In this document: positions 61,623 to 64,000 of the stretch, one piece after another
How positions within the stretch are numbered: the stretch's first letter is position 1
How the letters are laid out: the number at the start of each line of letters is the position of its first letter
Assembly: GCA_013792075.1 (NCBI GenBank)
Contig: VMSR01000095.1
Location: 23,463 to 87,462, forward strand
Origin: Desulfobacula sp.
GTDB taxonomy: Bacteria; Desulfobacterota; Desulfobacteria; Desulfobacterales; Desulfobacteraceae
Direction: 5' to 3'
Length of the DNA: 64,000 nucleotides
The notes under the pieces: generated by a model
Databases searched by the model: none
What the model saw: only the letters and a program-made list of their open reading frames with translations
What the model was told of the DNA's origin: nothing
Program-made: the position numbers and the translations under genes

Positions 61623-61639
61623 TAGCATACCCATTGCAA
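61623..61639 (+). promoter_or_regulatory. degenerate sigma-54 promoter
   Basis: TAGCAT-ACCCA-TTGCA has the correct spacing with GC at 61636-61637, but the essential G of the -24 GG is replaced by A (61624). Compare TGGCAC-ACCCA-TTGCA at 28691. The following 30 bases also resemble those behind the 28.7 kb promoter. Confidence 0.6.
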
Positions 61640-61671
61640 AGCTAAGAGACAAACGGTAAGGGGTTTTTATT

Positions 61672-61731
61672 GATCAGGGGTATAACCGAGGCATGTCAGG
61701 TTTTAACGGTAACAATATGGGTTGCTGGTAA
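61672..61731 (+). pseudogene. remnant of a second ZraP-like gene
   Basis: In frame with the TAA at 61729-61731 the sequence reads DQGYNRGMSGFNGNNMGCW. The end resembles the ZraP-like tail (FAGCW) in Gly/Met richness and the final G-C-W-stop. Upstream lie the same enhancer pair and a degenerate sigma-54 promoter. The body of the gene is missing, so this is a deletion remnant. Confidence 0.55.
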
Positions 61732-61744
61732 TTCAGCAAAGTGA

Positions 61745-61774
61745 CAGTGGAAGGACTTCCCTCCCCTTCCACTG
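61745..61774 (+). terminator. 10-bp perfect hairpin behind the ZraP remnant
   Basis: CAGTGGAAGG (61745-61754) pairs with CCTTCCACTG (61765-61774). Only a weak T-tract follows. It may be the old terminator of the lost gene. Confidence 0.55.
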
Positions 61775-61850
61775 ATCGCCTCTCAAATGTATTTTTGAGT
61801 ACATTGAAGTTTTTAATAAGCGCAAAAAGAAAGATCAATTCCCTTTAAAA

Positions 61851-62738
61851 TTATATTGGTTTTACCTTTGGCTTTTTATATTGATTTGCAATTGACAAAC
61901 CTCTGATCCCAAGATTGATAGCATTTTGTTTACATACCTTGCTGCAGCTTAAGCAAGAAATACATTCCATGTCATCTGGAGACTCATTGAAATGAACGCC
62001 CATGGGGCAAACATCGTGACATGCTCCACAATGAGTACATTTTTTATGATCAAGACTTACTTTAATCAATTTGACCTTGCTGAATAGGGCATAAAAGGCC
62101 CCCAGAGGGCAGGCGGTCCGACAAAAGGGTCGGCTTGCCAGAACCGCCCAAATGATGAAAAAAATGAGGATGGATAGCTTGAGCAAAAAAAGCCAGCCCA
62201 GATTTGCCTGGAGGGCCGGTTGGAGCAAGAGCATGGGAATCCCTGCCTCCAATGTGCCTGCCGGGCAGAAATATTTGCAGAACCAGGTGCTTCCGCTGCC
62301 GAATTCATCAATGGCAAACAGGGGCAAAAGGATCACCATAAACACCAGCAGGATGTATTTCATATACCGCAGCAAGGGCCAGATACCAAATTTTGGGGAA
62401 GGGATTTTATGGAGCAGTTCCTGGAAAAGCCCAAAGGGACAGGCCCACCCGCAGATCATCCGGCCCACAAAGCCCCCCAGAATCCCCATGGTGCCGATCA
62501 CATAAAAGCCCATGAAAAACTGGCCGGTTTCAATGGAGATACGAATCCCGGCAAATAGCTGCTGCAGGGCACCGATGGGACAATAGGTTGTTGAGGCCGG
62601 GCAGGAATAGCAATTTAAGCCCGGCGAACAAACAACCTTTAAAGGTCCCTTGTAAATCGATCGGGTGACAGGGAAATTCCAATATCCATTGGTCATAAAA
62701 AAGAACAGACCCTGGACCCATTTGCGCAGAAGATCCAT
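61851..62738 (-). CDS. NapH/CcoG-like membrane polyferredoxin
   Basis: 295 residues. Cys motifs: VVCSPGLNCYSCPASTTYCP, ICGWACPFGLFQELLHK, WFCKYFCPAGTLE, FCRTACPLGAFYALF, then two 4Fe-4S motifs KCTHCGACHDVCPMGV and ECISCLSCSKVCKQN. About four to five membrane spans between. Proteins of this shape (NapH, YccM, CcoG-like) transfer electrons across the membrane. The small CXXC protein immediately precedes it, separated by one TGA and three bases. Confidence 0.92.
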   Translation of the reverse strand: MDLLRKWVQGLFFFMTNGYWNFPVTRSIYKGPLKVVCSPGLNCYSCPASTTYCPIGALQQLFAGIRISIETGQFFMGFYVIGTMGILGGFVGRMICGWACPFGLFQELLHKIPSPKFGIWPLLRYMKYILLVFMVILLPLFAIDEFGSGSTWFCKYFCPAGTLEAGIPMLLLQPALQANLGWLFLLKLSILIFFIIWAVLASRPFCRTACPLGAFYALFSKVKLIKVSLDHKKCTHCGACHDVCPMGVHFNESPDDMECISCLSCSKVCKQNAINLGIRGLSIANQYKKPKVKPI

Positions 62739-62741
62739 GAA

Positions 62742-62867
62742 TCAGCCGATCCCGATACAGGACAGACAGATCTGTGTTGCCTGGTTAAGGGCCTGGGAGG
62801 GCTCACCCAAACCAATACCGATCATGGCAAGGATGAGGAAAAGTATAATCACAATAAAGGGTGCCAT
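62742..62867 (-). CDS. CD1871A-like small CXXC membrane protein
   Basis: 41 residues from ATG 62867, preceded by TAGGGGAAAAAACATCAAA. A membrane span (APFIVIILFLILAMIGIGL) is followed by QALNQATQICLSCIGIG and TGA. The end CLxCIGIG is characteristic of CD1871A-family CXXC proteins, which usually stop exactly there, hence the TGA is taken as a real stop. The following polyferredoxin gene starts three bases after. Confidence 0.75.
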   Translation of the reverse strand: MAPFIVIILFLILAMIGIGLGEPSQALNQATQICLSCIGIG

Positions 62868-62890
62868 TTTGATGTTTTTTCCCCTATTTT

Positions 62891-63397
62891 TTACTGGTTG
62901 ATTAAGTTCATTATCATTTGTACTGAACCCGGGCTGTCCCATTGGGCAGGTCCGATCACTTTTTCGCGGACGATTCCCTGTTTATCCACAATAAAGGTTT
63001 CCGGCAAACCTGTTATGGCATATCTGGCCCCGATAAGTTGCTTGGAATCATCCAGAATTGGCATGGTAAAGCCATTTTGATTGGCAACGAAGTTTGCCAC
63101 GACTGGCTTGTCATTGTTCAGAACGGCCAGCATTTTAAACTTGTCACCGGGTAAGGTTGTATAAAGTTTCTGCATTGAGGGCAGTTCTTTCATGCAGGGA
63201 GGGCACCATGTGGCCCAAAAATTAATAAAGACCACCTGTCCTTTTAGTTCAGAAAGAACCCATGTTTTACCCTCCAGGTCTACCAGAGAAAAATCCGGTG
63301 CCAGGTCGCCTACTTTCACGGTAGCCTGCTCTTGTCCACAGGCGGAAATGAACAAGAATAGGCAAATTATTAAGATGAAACGCGATGATTTTTTCAT
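62891..63397 (-). CDS. TlpA/ResA-like thioredoxin lipoprotein
   Basis: 168 residues. Signal with lipobox LFLFISACGQ (Cys 20). Thioredoxin fold with FWATWCPPCMKELPSM (CPPC active site) and the cis-Pro ITGLPETFIVDKQG. It is a membrane-anchored periplasmic disulfide reductase as in cytochrome c maturation or metal homeostasis. The CXXC protein and the polyferredoxin follow, so reductant may be passed along this set. Confidence 0.92.
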   Translation of the reverse strand: MKKSSRFILIICLFLFISACGQEQATVKVGDLAPDFSLVDLEGKTWVLSELKGQVVFINFWATWCPPCMKELPSMQKLYTTLPGDKFKMLAVLNNDKPVVANFVANQNGFTMPILDDSKQLIGARYAITGLPETFIVDKQGIVREKVIGPAQWDSPGSVQMIMNLINQ

Positions 63398-63448
63398 GGG
63401 ATTTGATCTCCTCCAAAATTTACAGTGACGTATTAAGGCCCAATGGAG

Positions 63449-64000
63449 TTAATATTTTGCCTTTATTTCAGCTCGAATCAATTGATATAATTGCTTGGAA
63501 CCAAATGTTTCAAGGGGTTTTCCGTTGACAAAAAATCCTGGAGTTTTTCGAACATTCAGGGTTTTGGCATCGGCAATATCCTGTTCAATGCGTTTGGCAA
63601 TTTCCGGGTCATTCATATCTTGTTTAATCCGCTCCAGATCAAGTCCGGCTTCGGGAAGAAACTGCCAGATTTTCTGGGGCTGGGGGCTACTATGACTGGC
63701 CCATTCCGATTGGGAGTCAAACATCACTTTAAGGGTTTCCCAATATTTTCCCTGGTTTTTGGAGGCTTCAAGAATCTTTACAAAATAATCTGCCCCGTCA
63801 TGGAAGGGGGCATACCGAAGAACCAATTTTATTTTCCCGGGATTGTCTGCCATCATTTGTTTAACAAGGGGTGAAAATGCTGCACAGGTTTCACAGGCAG
63901 GGTCCATAAATTCAACCAGCAAAACCTTTGCATCTGAATTGCCAAGCGACTTGGAATGCTCTCGTACAAAGGTAGATAGGTTATGTTTGGCCATAAAGTC
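63449..64000 (-). CDS. DsbA-family thioredoxin-like protein (partial at the window edge)
   Basis: At least 181 residues visible. VLLVEFMDPACETCAAFSPLV (CETC active site), then a helical insertion, then VRKTPGFFVNGKPLE with the cis-Pro. The first ATG seen (63994) gives no signal peptide, and the frame is open to the window edge, so the true start with an export signal probably lies outside. It is a disulfide oxidoreductase in the same direction as the TlpA-like gene. Confidence 0.8.
   Translation of the reverse strand, partial: DFMAKHNLSTFVREHSKSLGNSDAKVLLVEFMDPACETCAAFSPLVKQMMADNPGKIKLVLRYAPFHDGADYFVKILEASKNQGKYWETLKVMFDSQSEWASHSSPQPQKIWQFLPEAGLDLERIKQDMNDPEIAKRIEQDIADAKTLNVRKTPGFFVNGKPLETFGSKQLYQLIRAEIKAKY

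Noticed and set aside
61851..62867. In-frame TGA between the small CXXC protein and the polyferredoxin gene, similar to the two selenoprotein candidates
   Set aside because: The small protein ends CLSCIGIG, which is the natural C-terminus of the CD1871A-type family, and the polyferredoxin has its own ATG three bases after the stop. A normal stop is the better reading.

Overview
The window is AT-rich bacterial DNA. It most resembles a strictly anaerobic sulfate-reducing member of the Desulfobacterales (Desulfobacterota). Reasons: a system II cytochrome c maturation pair (ResB-like/CcsB-like), many HflK/HflC, HtrA, ZraP and NtrC-type regulatory genes, frequent TTG starts, and two genes interrupted by an in-frame TGA exactly where a selenocysteine would make sense. 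Selenoproteins are unusually common in this group. The assignment is inference, since no rRNA or universal marker lies in the window.

Layout. (1) 1-2250: an IS21-family insertion sequence (istB/istA on the minus strand). Its left tip lies just outside the window and its right end cuts a DNA methyltransferase gene. (2) About 2.8-25.6 kb: a plasmid-, phage- or ICE-like accessory element. It carries ribbon-helix-helix proteins, a primase-helicase, single-stranded DNA-binding protein, a SWIM-domain protein, a RecB/Cas4-like nuclease, a UvrD-like helicase, a DUF932 protein and a RadC-like protein. No integrase was seen. Its cargo includes an ABC-three-component (ABC-3C) type defence operon with an extra membrane protein (12.57-15.35 kb), a cluster of two radical-SAM-like proteins and a DUF488-like protein (9.4-12.2 kb), and two distantly related proteins of unknown function (6.4-9.3 kb). 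Intergenic hairpin terminators placed directly in front of the next ribosome binding site recur throughout. (3) 26.0-35.9 kb: metal and redox stress genes. These are an ArsR/SmtB repressor with a clear promoter and palindromic operator, an SO_0444-type permease with an in-frame TGA, a methyltransferase, a sigma-54-driven ZraP-like gene, SHOCT protein, a Ser/Thr kinase with partner PP2C phosphatase, YnfA, DUF1566, a thioredoxin and a DUF1573 protein with an in-frame TGA. (4) 35.9-47.2 kb: a minus-strand envelope-stress/metal cluster (P-type ATPase, zinc-ribbon peptide, HtrA, HflK, HflC, a CDF-HflK fusion, a PpiC-type foldase), divergent from an OmpR-type two-component system. (5) 48.1-58.2 kb: a GldA/GldG-like ABC system, DUF4340, rhodanese, MauE/DoxX, TPR, ResB, CcsB and an M23 peptidase. 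(6) 58.2-64 kb: an NtrC-type regulator with its kinase, a remnant of a second ZraP-like gene, and a polyferredoxin/TlpA/DsbA-type redox cluster.

How parts work together. The NtrC-type pair at 58-61 kb probably drives sigma-54 promoters at 28.7 kb and (degenerate) 61.6 kb. Both promoters have the same pair of 15-base near-palindromes about 117 bases upstream of the -12 element, on opposite sides of a 33 kb interval. The most notable observations are the two candidate selenoproteins, the shared enhancer architecture, the ABC-3C operon with a short motif repeated in two adjacent proteins, and the radical-SAM/DUF488 cluster.
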